The notes under the pieces: model-generated | Database searches by the model: none | What the model saw: only the letters and a program-made list of their open reading frames with translations | Told to the model about the DNA's origin: nothing | Part shown: positions 23,475-47,705 of the stretch, piece by piece | How positions within the stretch are numbered: position 1 is the stretch's first letter | Layout: every line of letters begins with the position of its first letter | Assembly: GCF_004798865.1 (NCBI RefSeq) | Contig: NW_025335568.1 | Coordinates: 20,400,143-20,464,142 of the forward strand | Source: Varanus komodoensis | Lineage: Eukaryota; Chordata; Lepidosauria; Squamata; Varanidae | Reading direction: 5' to 3' | Length of the DNA: 64,000 bases | Translations under genes and position numbers: made by a program

Positions 23475-23640
23475 CTGTATCCACAACAGGGTCAGTTTCC
23501 CAGGTTTGGATGACATGACAGGTGGATCATAAGTTCAAGAACCTCTAGAGCAAGCTATGGATTGTCAACCTGGCTTCTTGTGCTCCAACAAACCACACTG
23601 TGGGAATCAGTCTTGGTTCATGTGACATGACAAACCATAA
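23475..23640. repeat. Possible MITE (CCATGG/CACA family)
   Basis: Contains CCAGGTTTGGATGACATGAC and CATGTGACATGACAAACCAT, words repeated near 5615 and 63485. Confidence 0.35.
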
Positions 23641-23740
23641 TGCTGTGGTGTTTGTTTTATTCTACTCATTTTTTAAAAGCTGTCCTGAGACACTTCTAGT
23701 GGACAGGTTAGAAGAACTTTAACTAAATAAATAAGAAATA
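23640..23740 (+). repeat. LINE 3' tail, decayed
   Basis: AAAAGCTGTCCTGAGACACT and ACTAAATAAATAAG resemble the GTAAGCCGCCC...AATAAATA terminus of the L2/CR1 group. Confidence 0.45.
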
Positions 23741-25257
23741 TATATATAATGGGTTGTCATGTCAAGCAAACCCAGTCAGTTGGTAACCTGTCTTTTTTCC
23801 TTAAAGAACTGTATTAAGAAAAGGTATGGAAGAAGTGCTGGGAAAACAAATGATACAAGTGGAAGATGACCTTGTCTGGACCACAGAGACACATAATCTA
23901 CATTACTATTAAAGAAGCAAAGTGAAAGCACGATAAGTCTTAAAACACCCTGTGCTGATTTTCCCCCAGACTAGCCCAGTCTGAATCACTGTATGATGAC
24001 AAGTCACATGAACACATTCTGAGTCCAGGTGCCAGGATATCTGAACAAGACAGAATGCAAAACTAGAAAAAGGTCACGGGCATTTTGGGGTATTTGTGCA
24101 GCAAGGATTATATTTACCTGGCCAGTCACTCCAGACTGACTAGAATTGCCAAAAGGAAATGTCTCCACCCTCCTGCAATTGAAAATGAAATAAAGTTTGA
24201 GGAGTTGACAATGTACTTTTCTATCTAGCCAAAATATCACCATACTTTTAGTTAATCAAACCCTGGGCAAATACACGCACCATATCTGAGGGTGTGGCCT
24301 GAGCCATGCAGTTAGGCAGTCATATTACCTTAAAAATGATTTCTCTTAATGGATAATTTTGTGTTTCTGCTGATTTTATTTTATTACAGAAGGCCTTTCC
24401 CAAATGAATGAAGGACTTAGCTTGCTCAAATACTGGGCGGAGGCAGTATCCTTTCTGAGCCTGGAATTTGTTCCTTTCATTTGTAGAAAGAAATTATCAT
24501 TCAGTTCCTGAATAAGGTACAAGATAGCTTTGTTCAATTGTGCTGATAATAATGTTTACTTTATAGAAAGCAAGTGGTTGAAACAGGTGCCAAAGCACAC
24601 GGAGATGAGGGTATTAGTGATTCCATTAAGCATGTTTACTATTATGTGCACAGAACAAGGAGCTATGGTCAATCCCAGTTTCCCAGGGCGTGTCCCAGCT
24701 ACATGCATGGACTACAGATTTAAGGGTAGATGGATAACATGTTGTGTGAACTTCTTAAAATGAAGTAATATGAAAAAACATGGAAGGTCTAGCAAATCAG
24801 ATAGTTCTAAGTCCTGCAAATAGCCACTTGATTGCTCACTTGTGATGACTAAGCTACAGACAACCAAACAAGGGCATTTTTACCCTGCAACAGAGCTGGT
24901 TCTTGCTTTCTTTCTAGCTCATGAGGTGTGCCATAAATAACTTATAGTGTGACTGTAGCCCTACAGAATCTCTGGGTGAAGGGGGTTAAGATGGTGGCAA
25001 AGTACCCTCAGCCATCAAAAAAGAAACTGGGGGGTTGGGTGTAGCAACTGTCTAGCCTACCACTTACTACTACTGCTAATCAGCTCTGTGCTCAGACGGT
25101 TCCAGGAGTCAAGCAGAGGAGACTTTGGATTTGCTGGATACAAGAGCCCTTCTTTCCCCTGTGAGGCCCTAGCACAATGTCCTCAGGCTGGAGTGGATAT
25201 TTTGGAACCTCTTTCGAAAGAGAAGCTCCCGGAGGCACCTCATCACTACTCCATGGA

Positions 25258-25425
25258 AGGGGCCACAGCTCAGTGGTAGTGCACATCCTCTACACGCAGA
25301 AGATCTCAAGTTCAAACATCAGCGTCTTCAGCTGGAAAAAATGTCTACCTGAAACCCTTAAGAGCCACTTCCATACAGTGTTGACCATTGTCAATTGGAT
25401 GGACCAATGATGTGGTTAGGTATAT
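25258..25425 (+). repeat. tRNA-derived SINE, best-preserved copy
   Basis: GGGGCCACAGCTCAGTGGTA is a tRNA-like A box. CAAGTTCAAACATC sits at the B box, then CAGCTGGAAAA, CTACCTGAAACCCTTAAGAG, CAGTGTTGACCATTG and TGGACCAATGATGTGG. The body matches the sense order seen at position 1. Confidence 0.85.
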
Positions 25426-25499
25426 GACACCTTCCCATGTACAAGAACCTCTTTTCCTCAAAAAAGTAACTACATTTTCAATGTAATTATCTTTTAACT

Positions 25500-25575
25500 A
25501 GTTTTTAAAATATATCCTGCCTTACCATAAAACATCTGAGGTTGCTTACAAAAAATAATAATAAATAAAATATGT
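25500..25575 (-). repeat. LINE 3' tail, minus orientation
   Basis: The minus strand reads TTGTAAGCAACCTCAGATGT and AAGGCAGGATATATTTTAAA, a decayed L2/CR1-type terminus. Confidence 0.4.
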
Positions 25576-26281
25576 GACAGCTTGGATTTGAACATTCCTT
25601 CTGTAAATGTAGTTCTGGCTTTTCCTCTGCACTATTTAGTGCACAATCCTATGGTCTCTCAACATAGTCTGGAGACAGTGGCATATGATTTTTCAGAATC
25701 TCAGCACCAAAGTTTTGGGGTGTCAAAAGATGAGCCCCTGCCTTACAGCCTCTCCAAGAGTGAAAATGTACCTCAAAACGCAGGGAAAGGGGGTGAGCTG
25801 GTGAAGTAGAGAGGGAAAGAGATTAGGGTTCTCTTTTTATACTAGTTACTTTTGCCACACTGGCTTCCTTTCCTCCTCCTCTTCACAATCTAGAAAGCCA
25901 AAAACAGTTGTCTAGGTAAAAAACACAGTGTGAGGTGCAACAGCAGCAGAGATCACTGCCATATTGCCTCATTCTAGCCACTGGATTCTTGCAAGTCTCT
26001 TCATGGAAGTGCACTGAGGCTGCAGGCACCCGGGCTGTAGCCTTATTTAATTGGAGCGTTTTTATCACTACTCTTAGAGAGTGACATGCTTGCCCTGCTC
26101 CTCAGTTTCTCTTCCACTGCTACAGCATCAACATGATTGAGAACTTTCTGTACTAAGCTGCCTCTCTGGCACTGAGCTATGTTTTTCCTCAGGTTCATTT
26201 TTCCTAACTTTTTGTTTAGTTTGTCCTAAATTGCTCTTTTACACTTTTGAAAAAATTCATGAGGCTGCTTGCTTCTTCTGT

Positions 26282-26422
26282 ATATTTTGGAGCCAGTCAC
26301 TGACTCTGTCTAGCTTACCTCACAGGGTTGTTGTGAGGAAGAGGATCATGGAAGCTGCCTTGAGTTCCGCAAATGAAAAAAAGTGAGATAATAAATATAG
26401 TAAATAAATAAATAAACGTGTA
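26282..26422 (+). repeat. Sauria-type SINE, 5'-truncated
   Basis: TTGGAGCCAGTCACTGACTC, CTTACCTCACAGGGTTGTTG, GAAGCTGCCTTGAGTTC and a (TAAA)n tail. The tRNA head is missing. Confidence 0.8.
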
Positions 26423-26834
26423 TAGGATTGTGCCTTTAATGTGCCAAACTGGCTGCACAGAACAGACCTGGAATAGCGTGGCACTATTCTAAGGGTCTTC
26501 TGGTCATGATCTATATATATTTGGTGATATTAGGCATGATCTATATATTTTGCTAGTGGTCAGAATGGGTGTGCCTCATAATACTAACTGGCTACAATCT
26601 GGTATCCACTTACCTGTGAGTACGTCCCACTCATTCAGTTCCATATTTCTAAGTAGACAAGTGCAGGACTGCACCATAACATTAGTTTTAGCATTTGAAC
26701 TGTTGCTTTTGAATGATAGCAAGAATGAAACCATCATAGAGACTCTATTTGTACTGGCATCCCCATGAATATCTCCTGGACATGATGTACTTCTACAGGG
26801 TAGTACAAGGATCAGTCCACCAGCACTTAGCTCA

Positions 26835-26950
26835 GCCAATCTGGCACTCTCTAGAGGTATTAGATTACAATTCCCATTCTGCTAGCCAGTGCTAGCAGTG
26901 ACTGTGTTGGCTGGGGATAATGAGAGCTGCTGCCCAACACGTCTGCTTGG
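26835..26950. repeat. Hairpin repeat family copy
   Basis: CTGGCACTCTCTAGAGGTAT, ATTACAATTCCCATTCTGCT and, on the far arm, TTGGCTGGGGATAATGAGAG. Confidence 0.6.
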
Positions 26951-27394
26951 CAAAGGCTGACTTAATTTGCCATTAAGTGCTTTGAATTAATCTAGGTTAT
27001 TATTTAATAAATTCATATACATCTTATCCAAATGCTTAAACAAAAATCTCCTAAGTAGTATTCCTCTGTTATGGCCACCCAATGTTTACCCACACACAAC
27101 CAAATCAGGGTCCATTCCAAACACCTCTGTGCCTGAGACATAAAATAACTATGAAGCATTTTTGCTACTGGAGGGAGCTTCTGAGAAACGATTGTTAACT
27201 TGGGGTCAAGTGCTGAACCACAGAACCACGTACTTATTAGTAATACTTCCACCCTGGTTGCTGTCAACTCCCTTTGCACAAAGAAAACATACCAAGTGGT
27301 GTTCTTGCTCTCTCTTTTTTAATCTAAAAATACAACAGTCAGGACAGTCCTGGGGTTGCCTGTGATAAAAGAGGATCCAATCTGCTTCATGCAC

Positions 27395-27612
27395 AGCAAT
27401 AATCAGATTTATAGGGGGGGATACAGGACGTACGTGCAACTGCATCCTCCCACCCATGCTCCCCAGCCACTGGAGCAGGAGGCGTCCTGCTCGTGAGAGA
27501 GCAGGCATAAGAAGGTAAGTAGAACCCAGACCCTGGATCTGACCAGTGGCCCATCTCGTTCGGCACTGCGCGCCCAGTGTCCAACCGGCAGCCTGAGAAA
27601 CGGTCACGCGGG
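27395..27612 (-). repeat. CR1-like LINE remnants at the CpG-island border
   Basis: CATCCTCCCACCCATGCTCC and, further on, CTGGATCTGACCAGTGGCCC with CAGTGTCCAACCGGCAGCCT match antisense blocks of the family at 3380 and 54906, but rearranged and CpG-rich. Confidence 0.45.
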
Positions 27613-28420
27613 ACATGAGCGCAACAGCAACTGGTGCGTGGGCATATGCCCCCGATCCCGGTGGCGGGATCAGAAGCAATGGCCATCGATGGTCTTCCTC
27701 AGGAGCTTTTTTGCTGAACGGCTCCGGAGGGATTTACATTCCAAGGACCGCGAGGAGACGGAAGGAGACGCCGGTTCAGCGATGCGCGCGTGTGAAGGGG
27801 CGCGGAGTAAGAGCCTACCTAGCCGTCGGCCAAGCAAGGCCCCTTCAGGCCGCGAGGGATTGCGGAGAGGCGGCGGCGGCACCTCGGGCTGACGTAGCTT
27901 TTTGCTGCCGTTGCTCCCGGAGCGCGGAGATGAAACGTCCCTCCTGCCAAGCTGGCCCAAGCACGGTAGCCCCGCACACGTGCAGCGCCGGCTCGGAGGC
28001 GCGCTTTTCTCTCTTCTCCCTCGTTTTCCCGGTCTGAGTTATAAATACGGTTCCCTCCCTTCTGCCGGCCATGGGTGGGAGGGAGCGGCGGCTGGAAACC
28101 GCCGCTGGAGGGAAAAGATGAGGCGGCCAAAGCAAGGCGAAGGCGCACGGCGGCGAGGGAACTTTTCTCCTAGGAAAATGCGACTAAGACGAGGGCGAAG
28201 AGAGGGCGGCTATTTTCGGGCGCCGGCTGCCAGGCCTGAACCACAAATGCAACAGCGGGGGTGGCGGAAGCCTGCTGAGCTGTACCACTCGGGAGCTGTA
28301 GCACTCTCCTCATACAGCCGGTGGCCCTCCTGGAGAGTTCGTTGAGCCTTTGCTGGAGCGTGATCGTGTCGATACTGCTTACTTAGGGGCCTTTCCCACG
28401 AAACTAAATTTGTAGAGGCA
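27540..28420 (-). promoter_or_regulatory. SLC9B2: CpG-rich block, probable SLC9B2 promoter
   Basis: CpG density rises sharply above the surrounding A/T-rich DNA, with many CGG, GCG and CCGC words. No other gene start fits here: BDH2 ends at 31800 on the same strand and SLC9B2's first coding exon lies downstream at 21088. I infer the SLC9B2 transcription start and a noncoding first exon here; the exact start and donor cannot be placed. The many overlapping ORFs on both strands are what GC-rich DNA gives by chance. Confidence 0.75.
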
Positions 28421-30544
28421 GTATTAGGGGCATTCACTTAGATCCCCGAATCTCTGGGAAGCGTCTGCCCCACCACACGGCTGTCCACTTCCTGAAATAG
28501 AGGCCTTCGGGCCTCGATTATCTCAGGCGCATCTGAGCCCCATGGATTGGTTGGCCCTTTGCCCACATGTGTTTCATTTACTGCCCCCCCCCATGCTGCC
28601 TGATTCCCCCCCTCGAAATCGAACACTCTCCCCTTCCATGCACCCCTTGTAGCAAATAAAGGTGTCCTTACAGACTTCTTTAGAACATATGAATATTGGT
28701 GCTTTGTCCTACCATCCTGAGCCCTGGATATTTTCTGTACCTAATCCCGTCCCTGGCCCAGCATCCTGCCTCATAGTATTGTAATATGGATTCAGGTGAT
28801 GGCTTCCAGCTATAACCCTCCCTGTTTTCCCAATGCTTCTTCCAACTTTTTCTTTGTTCCAGGAATAATGAAAGAACCTCACACTGCTGTTAGGAGCCCT
28901 CAAATAGGAAGCAGCTTATGAGCTTTGGGCTTCTGTCAAAGGATGCCTCCAAAGGGATAGCACTTAGTGCTATCAGTCAAAGATGGTGCTTCCCAGTAAG
29001 GTTTTTATAGCACCATCATGCAACCTTATACATGGAATTTTAGGCATCATCCCACCCCTTGAAGCCCTCTTGTGTTTTCCTACTGCCTCTTTCCTCTTTT
29101 TTTCCTTCTACAAAATATTAGAAAAGAGGGAATTATTGTGCACAATTGTATCTTTTGATTGTAATGGAGGGGGAGCCTTCTGTTTGGAGCCTCCCCACCC
29201 AAGGCTCCCAAATCAGATTATAAAGAAGAGAAATAACATGCACACTTAAGTAAACTGAGGCAGGCTTCAGAACACCCCAATTTGGATTACAGTAATTTGA
29301 TAGCAGCCACCTCCTATGCTCTGTGGGAAGAGACATACTTGAGATAGAATTATACCATGTCTTTATTGCAATACTCACTTTAATTTGGTGCCACAGTTGA
29401 GAAATGAGGTTGGCTTTTGTGGAAGTGTCATCTGGACTTGCATTTGGCTTGCATCACTCTATCACCATGTCCAGTATGCATTTTCTTCTGCAAAAGGCTA
29501 CATAAGCAGTCTCGTGGAAGGAGTAAGAAGTGCCTGACTGAACTATGCTGTGCAATCCACACATATTGTATCTGAAACGCATAATCTGTAGGTCCTTTGC
29601 CTTTATTGAATTAAGAGGTGTTGACCTCCCATACTGTGCAAAGCTTGCAAACTCCAGATAACCGCAAATACCAGGTTATCATTAAATTGGCCAAATCCAT
29701 AGCAAGAAATGCACTCCAGTCCTTAAGGACCTCTTTTGCAATGCTTACTCAGCCAACTTAACTGAGTCACTAAGGCAGAAGCCAAGGGAAGGATCCTATT
29801 CAACTTGAGCCATACATACTACTCAACCTGAGTCTGCCCAAAGCTGTTGCCCTTTGCTGCTTTCAATTTTAGGTTCATCCACTTCTGCACGATTTTGGAT
29901 CATGGGACACAGTATGTACAGACCACCTGTCATGTAGCCCCAAGATCTGCTCACAATTCTCTTGGTTTTTGTTGGGAGAGAGAAGGAAGACTGCTTTGGA
30001 TGCTTGTTCTCGAGGACTGCAGGCTGGGATTCATCAGAATCAGAATGTGAAGCAGAATGGGAGGCAGCCCGGGAATGTGGGCCATGAAACAAGGCACAAG
30101 AAACAAGAGAAGCAGAGGTGCTTATCTCAAGGCCATACTCCCCAGGTGGACATGCAGTTCCTGGGAATAATCAAGATGTACAGCTGGTGGGAGGAGACCC
30201 TGAGCACGGGAGTTTCTCAGACACAGACCAGGCAGCCCTGGCTCTTGACACATTTATAGAATCAGAGCTTTTCTCTTTTGTTTGCACTATCAACCCTGAA
30301 AAATTGTGGTGAAATAAAAAGATAATGTTTGCCCTTAAACTTCATCAGGAAGCTAAATTTCCTCACTTTGGCCTAGCAGAATATATCATTTGCTGTGTGC
30401 ATTCCACACTTGTGTGAAACACTCCAACCTTTTTGGGCTCATATGGTACAGGTATGGGACTGTCACCTAATGCTTACATATGAATGAGAACATTTAGCAA
30501 CAAAATAAGGACACATAAACAAAACTAAGAAAATTTGTGTTTTA

Positions 30545-30780
30545 TTGGTAGCATTGGTAGGGTATTGGAGGCATTACTGGAGGATGGCTATGCGTGGCTA
30601 CTAGTCCTGATGCTATATGCTGCCTCTAGTATCAGAGATGGTATGCCTGCACCAGTCGCTGGAGGACTTGGGGTGGGAGATTATTTTGCCCTCATGTCCT
30701 GATTCTGGGATCCTGTGAACAGCTGGTTGGCTATTGGGTGAAAAGAAGGCACCTTGGCCTGCTCCAGCACAGTGCTTCTA
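30545..30780 (+). repeat. CR1-like LINE 3' fragment
   Basis: GGATGGCTATGCGTGGCTAC, TAGTCCTGATGCTATATGCT and GTATCAGAGATGGTATGCCT follow the order of the copy at 3380. It is decayed at its end. Confidence 0.65.
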
Positions 30781-31544
30781 ATGTTCTTTGGAGTACTCCA
30801 GAAAAGTAGTTTGATCTAATGCTCTAGCATCATATTTCTGAAAGTCCCATTTCAGTGATGAATAAGTATACCCATCTTAGCTTTGTAGGTAACTTTGTTC
30901 ACCCACCTTAACAAACATTGCTTAAAATCTGGTTATTTGTATTCTTCTGGAGGGAAAGAGGGAATATATATCTTCCAAGGAACAAAAAGAAAAAAACAAA
31001 CTATAACGTCCATCACAAAATGATAGCTCTCATTGTGCATAGTTTAGCACCTAACTGCTCTTCCTCACTTGAAACTAAGTGACTGTACACCCGAGCTTTA
31101 AACTAGGAAAGTGCTGCCCCCCTCCCCCCTCCAGGCGTGTGTTAGAGATGGTATGCTTGAAGTCAATGGAAGGGTTCTGTTATCACATTTTGATGGTGAC
31201 AAGAAAATGACTGTATTAACTGGGTGAAGTATTTCACCACCCTCCCTGTCCAAGGACAAATTTTTTTGCTTTGGCTGCTTTTGGTCTTGTTATTCTGAAG
31301 AGCACCTTGAGTGAAGATGTTCAGACTGGGCAGAACAAGTAAGAAACAGATATGCAACATGCATATTTATGGCACTGGCTCCAGCCTTAGTTGTGCTTAC
31401 AGTCGACCCACTGATAGCAGTGGAAGTTAAGTTAGTTATGACTTACTTGTCCCATTGATTTCAGTAGACTACTCTAAGTATGATTAAGACAGGATCCAAC
31501 CCATCATGCAGCATGACTTTCACAGGAAAAGATTAGCACATGTC

Positions 31545-31682
31545 AGAGAGCTCAACCTTCCCCAAGCTGGTGCCCTTCAGATGTGCTGGGCTGCAACTTC
31601 CACAGTTTGGAAATTTTGGGACTTACAGTCCAACATCTGGTGGGTACCAGCTTGGTCAAGGAGGTACTTGACAATCAGCCCT
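31545..31682. repeat. Hairpin repeat family copy
   Basis: CAACCTTCCCCAAGCTGGTG, GGGCTGCAACTTCC, GACTTACAGTCCAACATCTG and TACCAGCTTGGTCAAGGAGG form two mutually inverted arms. Confidence 0.7.
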
Positions 31683-31799
31683 CCCCTGTATCTCACATTT
31701 TAGTCAATAAGGCTCCGATTATTAAGAGTGCAAGCAGCTCCTTCTTTTGGTCTTCCAGAATCCAAAGAAAGTGGATGGAGTTTCTGCTCAGGTGCCAAG

Positions 31800-43196
<11,397 letters not shown>

Positions 43197-43799
43197 CTGT
43201 AGGTGATTTCAAACAGGTTGTAGCATCTAATTAATAGGCACCAGTTCCGATGGAACCGCTGGTGCGGCTTGGACTGGATCTTGAGCCCAAATCCAGGACT
43301 CCAAAGTCCAGAGGGCTCCCAAAGGACCACCAAGAATGTCAGATGCAGAAACAAGCGCCATTTCATTCCAGTAATTATAACAGCACTGTGATTTCAGTGA
43401 GCTTATAAACACAAAACTGGAATTGGATATAAAAAACCACTTTGAGCAAGTTTGGAGAACAGTTTTTCTGCTGCTGTTGCTCAAACATAAGGAATGCAGA
43501 AGCAGTTTTCGTACGTGGATGGTAGTTGAAGCCCTTTCAAGAGAAATGTCGTCTGTGTGCTTCGTAACTGAAGTAATACGAGCAGCCACTTAAACAGGGC
43601 CCCTACAAGACCATGAAGTCCAGGGTCTAAAATGCCAAAGCTGCTTCACTGGAAGGAGCAGTTGTAGGAAACCTATGTTATGTTTTACATTGATTATAGA
43701 ACCATTTGTGCAATTCATTTCAAGACACTTGCATAGCATTTTGTATACCCTAATATTTATGGAGATGATCTGCTGATGTTAGCAGACAATTTATATGGC

Positions 43800-44160
43800 C
43801 AATTAAATTGAGATCGGCGGCAGAGGCCCTTCTCCGGGAGCCCTCTGTGAAGGACATTAGGAGGGTGAGTACCCGGAGGAGGGCTTTCTCTGCGGTGGCA
43901 CCCAATCTATGGAATGCGTTCCCCAGAAAGGTCCACCTGGCGCTATCGTTATTTGCTTTTCGGCGCCAGGCCAAGACCTTTTTATTTAAACGTCATTTTA
44001 ATTGTTAATATTATTTATTGATTTTATATCTATGGCCAGGACATCTCCAATTATATTGTTTTATATGGTTGTGTATTTATTTATTGTTGTGAGCCGCCCC
44101 TCGGCTTCGGCAAATGGGGCGGCATAGAAGCTTACTAAATAAATAAATAAATAAATAATT
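43800..44160 (+). repeat. L2-clade LINE 3' end, young-looking
   Basis: Open reading stretch with STRRRAFSAVAPNLWNAFPR and FLFKRHFNC, the C-terminus of the LINE ORF2. It is followed by the UTR, GTGAGCCGCCCCTCGGCTTC, GGGGCGGCATAGAAGC and a (AATA)n tail. The reading frame is intact over the fragment, and similarity to 37428 (reverse) is high. Confidence 0.9.
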
Positions 44161-47100
44161 CACATGGTTTATTTGGCAAGTATATTTCTTTTTTGCTCTT
44201 CACATCTTTGCAGCTATACATAACTTCATTGAATTATAATCAGGAAGAATAGGTGATATATAATTGCACAACTTACTGTTTTATAATGTCTTGAACAGAT
44301 CTGCCTGTTTCTTCACTTTTTAGGAGCCCCCTGAAATAAACCAAATACAACTTATGCTTTGGTTCAACATACTAAATTCCATTTAATCCCCATTTAGTTT
44401 TATCTCCATATATACATTTTATCAGTTAACAACACCTAAAACCTGATCTGGTTGGAGCAGGTCCACTGGTCAAGTTCCCAACCCCTCTTCCACTAGTTGG
44501 CTGCACTTGCTTTAAGAACGTCTAGGAGTAGGCTCTCTATTCTCGACACAGGAACTTTTTCACAATAAACCAGAAAACAATGCCTATTCATGTATATTGC
44601 ATAAGAGAAGATGCACAACTTTTGGAGTAGCTTCTGAAATATCTGCTGAAAAATACTGCAGAAGCAAATGCGTATGCATTTGGCATGATGATTGCTTTGG
44701 TTTCTCACATGTTAAAAACATAAAAAGGCAGAGATACGTCCAAGCTAGCTCTATATGCTAAAGATGCTGAGAGCTGCAACTGAATCCTCATTCATGAAAG
44801 CCAAACTGCTGGACACATTTGAGAGATTATTGTTACTTATAACTAACAAAAAAGGTAAACAGAAAAACAAACTTACCGAAGGAATTCAGGAAAGACACTT
44901 TGTGAAGACCTTTGCCCAGGAGGCAGTTGCATGTTTTTCAGAAAGCATGCTGGGATTTGTAGTAAATTGCCAAATTATTTTTGAGTTTGATTCATTACAG
45001 TTGCAACAGTGTATATACTGCCATCTAGTGAGGACCTGCATCATATGGCAAGAATGAAAAGCTTCAAACAGCTTCCACGGAAGCAATAGCAGGACGAAGT
45101 AGGACAATGTTCAGTTAACTGTAGCAGTATTTAAACCCCTCCAATGCAACCAGAATAATATAACTAGAATCAGAGTTACTGTTGAAGTGTATAAACCAAA
45201 CACTAGGTTTAATATTTAGCCAGCATATTGCATTTCTTGTCTTGATCAATTGCCAGACTGGGAAGATGGAGTTCATAAACACTGTCAAGTAGAGTTGAAC
45301 TTGTTATGAATAAGCATGAACTATGGCAGTTCAGATTGTGTTGTTGCAGCCCTGGCTGCATTTCCATGGATGCACCATGAAGAGAAACCAGCCTTGTAAC
45401 CCATGAGGTAGATGCTGCTTAGTAAGAAACTTTGAACAGTAGGATGGTCTCACCCTGTCTCATGCAAGAGTTGGCCCTAGCCTGGATTTACGCGATTCAT
45501 CTTTACAATTACGATGAAGAAAAACGCATCAAGTCTTGGTTATCCTCCCAACAGTTGTACACCCTTGTCTCAGGCAACAGATGGAGGACCGAGATCAGGG
45601 GAATTGGTACTGCAGCTATATCTCATTGATCAGCCACCAGGTTAGGCAGCTATCACCACCACCGTTTCCTGCCCTCTGTGGTGGAGCACTGCTGCTATTG
45701 CATTTGCTGATGCAAAAAGGTTACTGGCAGCGATGGGCACACTCCCTTCAACTGGCCCGATATTTTGACCTCCCTGGCTCAGGTCTCAGCCTACTAGCAA
45801 AGCTGTGTGAAACTCCCAACACTTTGCCTGGGTCACCTCAAATTCACACTTGGTTGAGCAAAAATCAAACCAGAAGATCTTTCAGAAGATCGCAGTATCA
45901 TTTGCAAGAGAAACATTATAAATATTTAATTTCAAAAAGGCATACAGCAAATGCAGTTTTTAAAAAATATCTGGGCATAAAATTTGAGCACATTTTCCAT
46001 GGAGACTTTTTTTTGACACAATACAGTATAGAATTGATACAGAACAAACTTTAGAGAAGAAAACTGAGAACTGAATGAAATTGAGCTGGACAGGTTCACC
46101 CATTCCTCGCTGAGAAGTGAGTAGGTTTTAGCAATGCATACTCCAGTATTTTAAGATTTTGTACAAAATGCAGTGGTAGTGATCAGCTAATCGTTTGCTG
46201 AACCAGATGGTGGGGAGGGGCTACAGATCTTGATGCATGCTAAGTCCTAGGAACAGATAAAATTCAGTTCTTTATAAAGCCTAACTGCTTTATCTCAGAA
46301 TAGACAAAACGTTCTGAAAATCAATGTCCCTACAGGAAATCTACATGCTCTTTGTTAACACTGAGTCAGACAGTTTTGCCTCAGACTATATAATTTTGCC
46401 TTCCTTATCTAGGATTAAGACTTCCCATCCATTTTTCTTTAGAAGCACGATGTACCAAATAAATTGAATACATTGAAAGCATCATCCAAGGCAGTACACT
46501 CAGAACAATAGTTTTCTTCCAGAGATTATTGTAAACAAAGCAAAATTCATTTTCTGTGAGAGGCTTTGTGACATTCTTTTGCCACCAGAAAGTGGTGGTG
46601 AATCTGTTGCTATAAGAAACGTGGGAAAGCTAGATGCATAACCTGCAGTAGAAGTTCAGAATAACCAGCTTACTAAATTTAATACTGTAGATTTATGATG
46701 ACACTATAAAAAGATTGAGTGAATACTTCAACCTTGTATTGCACAAGAATTCCTTTGCTCCAAAATTGCAACAGCACCTGTATAAACCTGTAGCCTAAAA
46801 TTACCAGATAACTTTAAATATAGTTATGGTTTTACTGGCTATCCTGCAGAGAACGGGCTTTACAAATGACTTGTTTCCATGCAGGCAGGATGACAAAAAA
46901 ATTGCATGGATATCTAGGTCCTCAGATATGTAGATCCTCATTGCCATCAAATATTCATATATTTGATAGCAACGAGAACATTAGGGGCCAGATTCAAACT
47001 TCATCCTGCCTAGAATAAACCCACTGAAATTCAAGGCATAAGTCCATCATCACTAACTGAAGCCCCATGGATTGCAATGTTTTTTCTCTAGGTATGCCTA

Positions 47101-47194
47101 CATTGGCTCCAATCCAACGTCATCAGCGATTCACAGGGCATAGACAACTTGAATTGTAGATGCTTCATTCTACAATTTGTATCTGTATTATACA

Positions 47195-47265
47195 ATGCAA
47201 CAAATAGTTGGGGATGATGGGATTGGTGGGACAAAACATCTGGAGGACCACAATTTCCCACCCGT
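47195..47265. repeat. Hairpin repeat family, half copy
   Basis: TTGGGGATGATGGGATTGGT and ACAAAACATCTGGAGGACCA form one arm of the palindrome only. Confidence 0.5.
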
Positions 47266-47484
47266 TACATAGTAATTTACTAATGTGAATTTTGTACTCC
47301 TGAAGCAATAGAGATATCCATAATACTGTTTTTTGCTGAGGAATTCTTCAGGTGAGGCTGCAACAGACCTGCTCAATTAGTTCTGATCTTCACTGCCCAC
47401 TGATACATTTGTTAACCCTCTTTCTTTGTTTTTTTTTAGTAAGGATACTGAGGTGAAAAAACAATTCCATGACAGCCAGTATGT

Positions 47485-47705
47485 GTAATAGTGGGAGGGC
47501 TGGACTGGGGACTTGGGAGCCTGGGGTTCCAGTCCCTGTTCAGCCATGAAATTCACGAGGTGACTTGGGCCGGTCACCTACTCTCAGCCTAACCTACCTC
47601 ACAAGACTGTTGTGAGGATAAAAATAGAGAGGCGTAAGACCACGTTAACTGCCTTGGGTTCCTTGCAGGAAAAAAAGGCATGGTGGAAAGATAATAAGTT
47701 ATACA
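47485..47705 (+). repeat. Sauria-type SINE
   Basis: GGGTTCCAGTCCCTG-type B box, GACTTGGGCCGGTCACCTAC, TCTCAGCCTAACCTACCTCA and TGCCTTGGGTTCC with an A/T-rich end. Confidence 0.85.

Larger units (their letters stand above)
21701..27400 (-). other. SLC9B2 5' intron region, mostly unrecognised
   Basis: Lies between coding exon 1 and the CpG-rich block. It contains a poly-C run at 22856-22868, a possible MITE (23475), LINE tails (23640, 25500), SINEs (25258, 26282) and a hairpin copy (26835). Overlapping ORFs around 22.5-23.3 kb have no splice or homology support. Confidence 0.5.
28421..31799. other. Intergenic region between BDH2 and SLC9B2 promoter (includes BDH2 3'UTR)
   Basis: Holds a CR1-like fragment (30545) and a hairpin copy (31545), otherwise unrecognised. 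A minus-strand AATAAA at 30541-30546 is the first one I found downstream of the BDH2 stop. It is 1.25 kb away, so its use is only a possibility. Confidence 0.45.

Noticed and set aside
27615-28345. Overlapping GC-rich ORFs of 84-147 codons on both strands
   Set aside because: Expected by chance in CpG-rich DNA; no splice-compatible homology. Treated as promoter region.
45432-46054. 172- and 65-codon plus-strand ORFs
   Set aside because: No recognised protein family, and the gene order leaves no known gene here.
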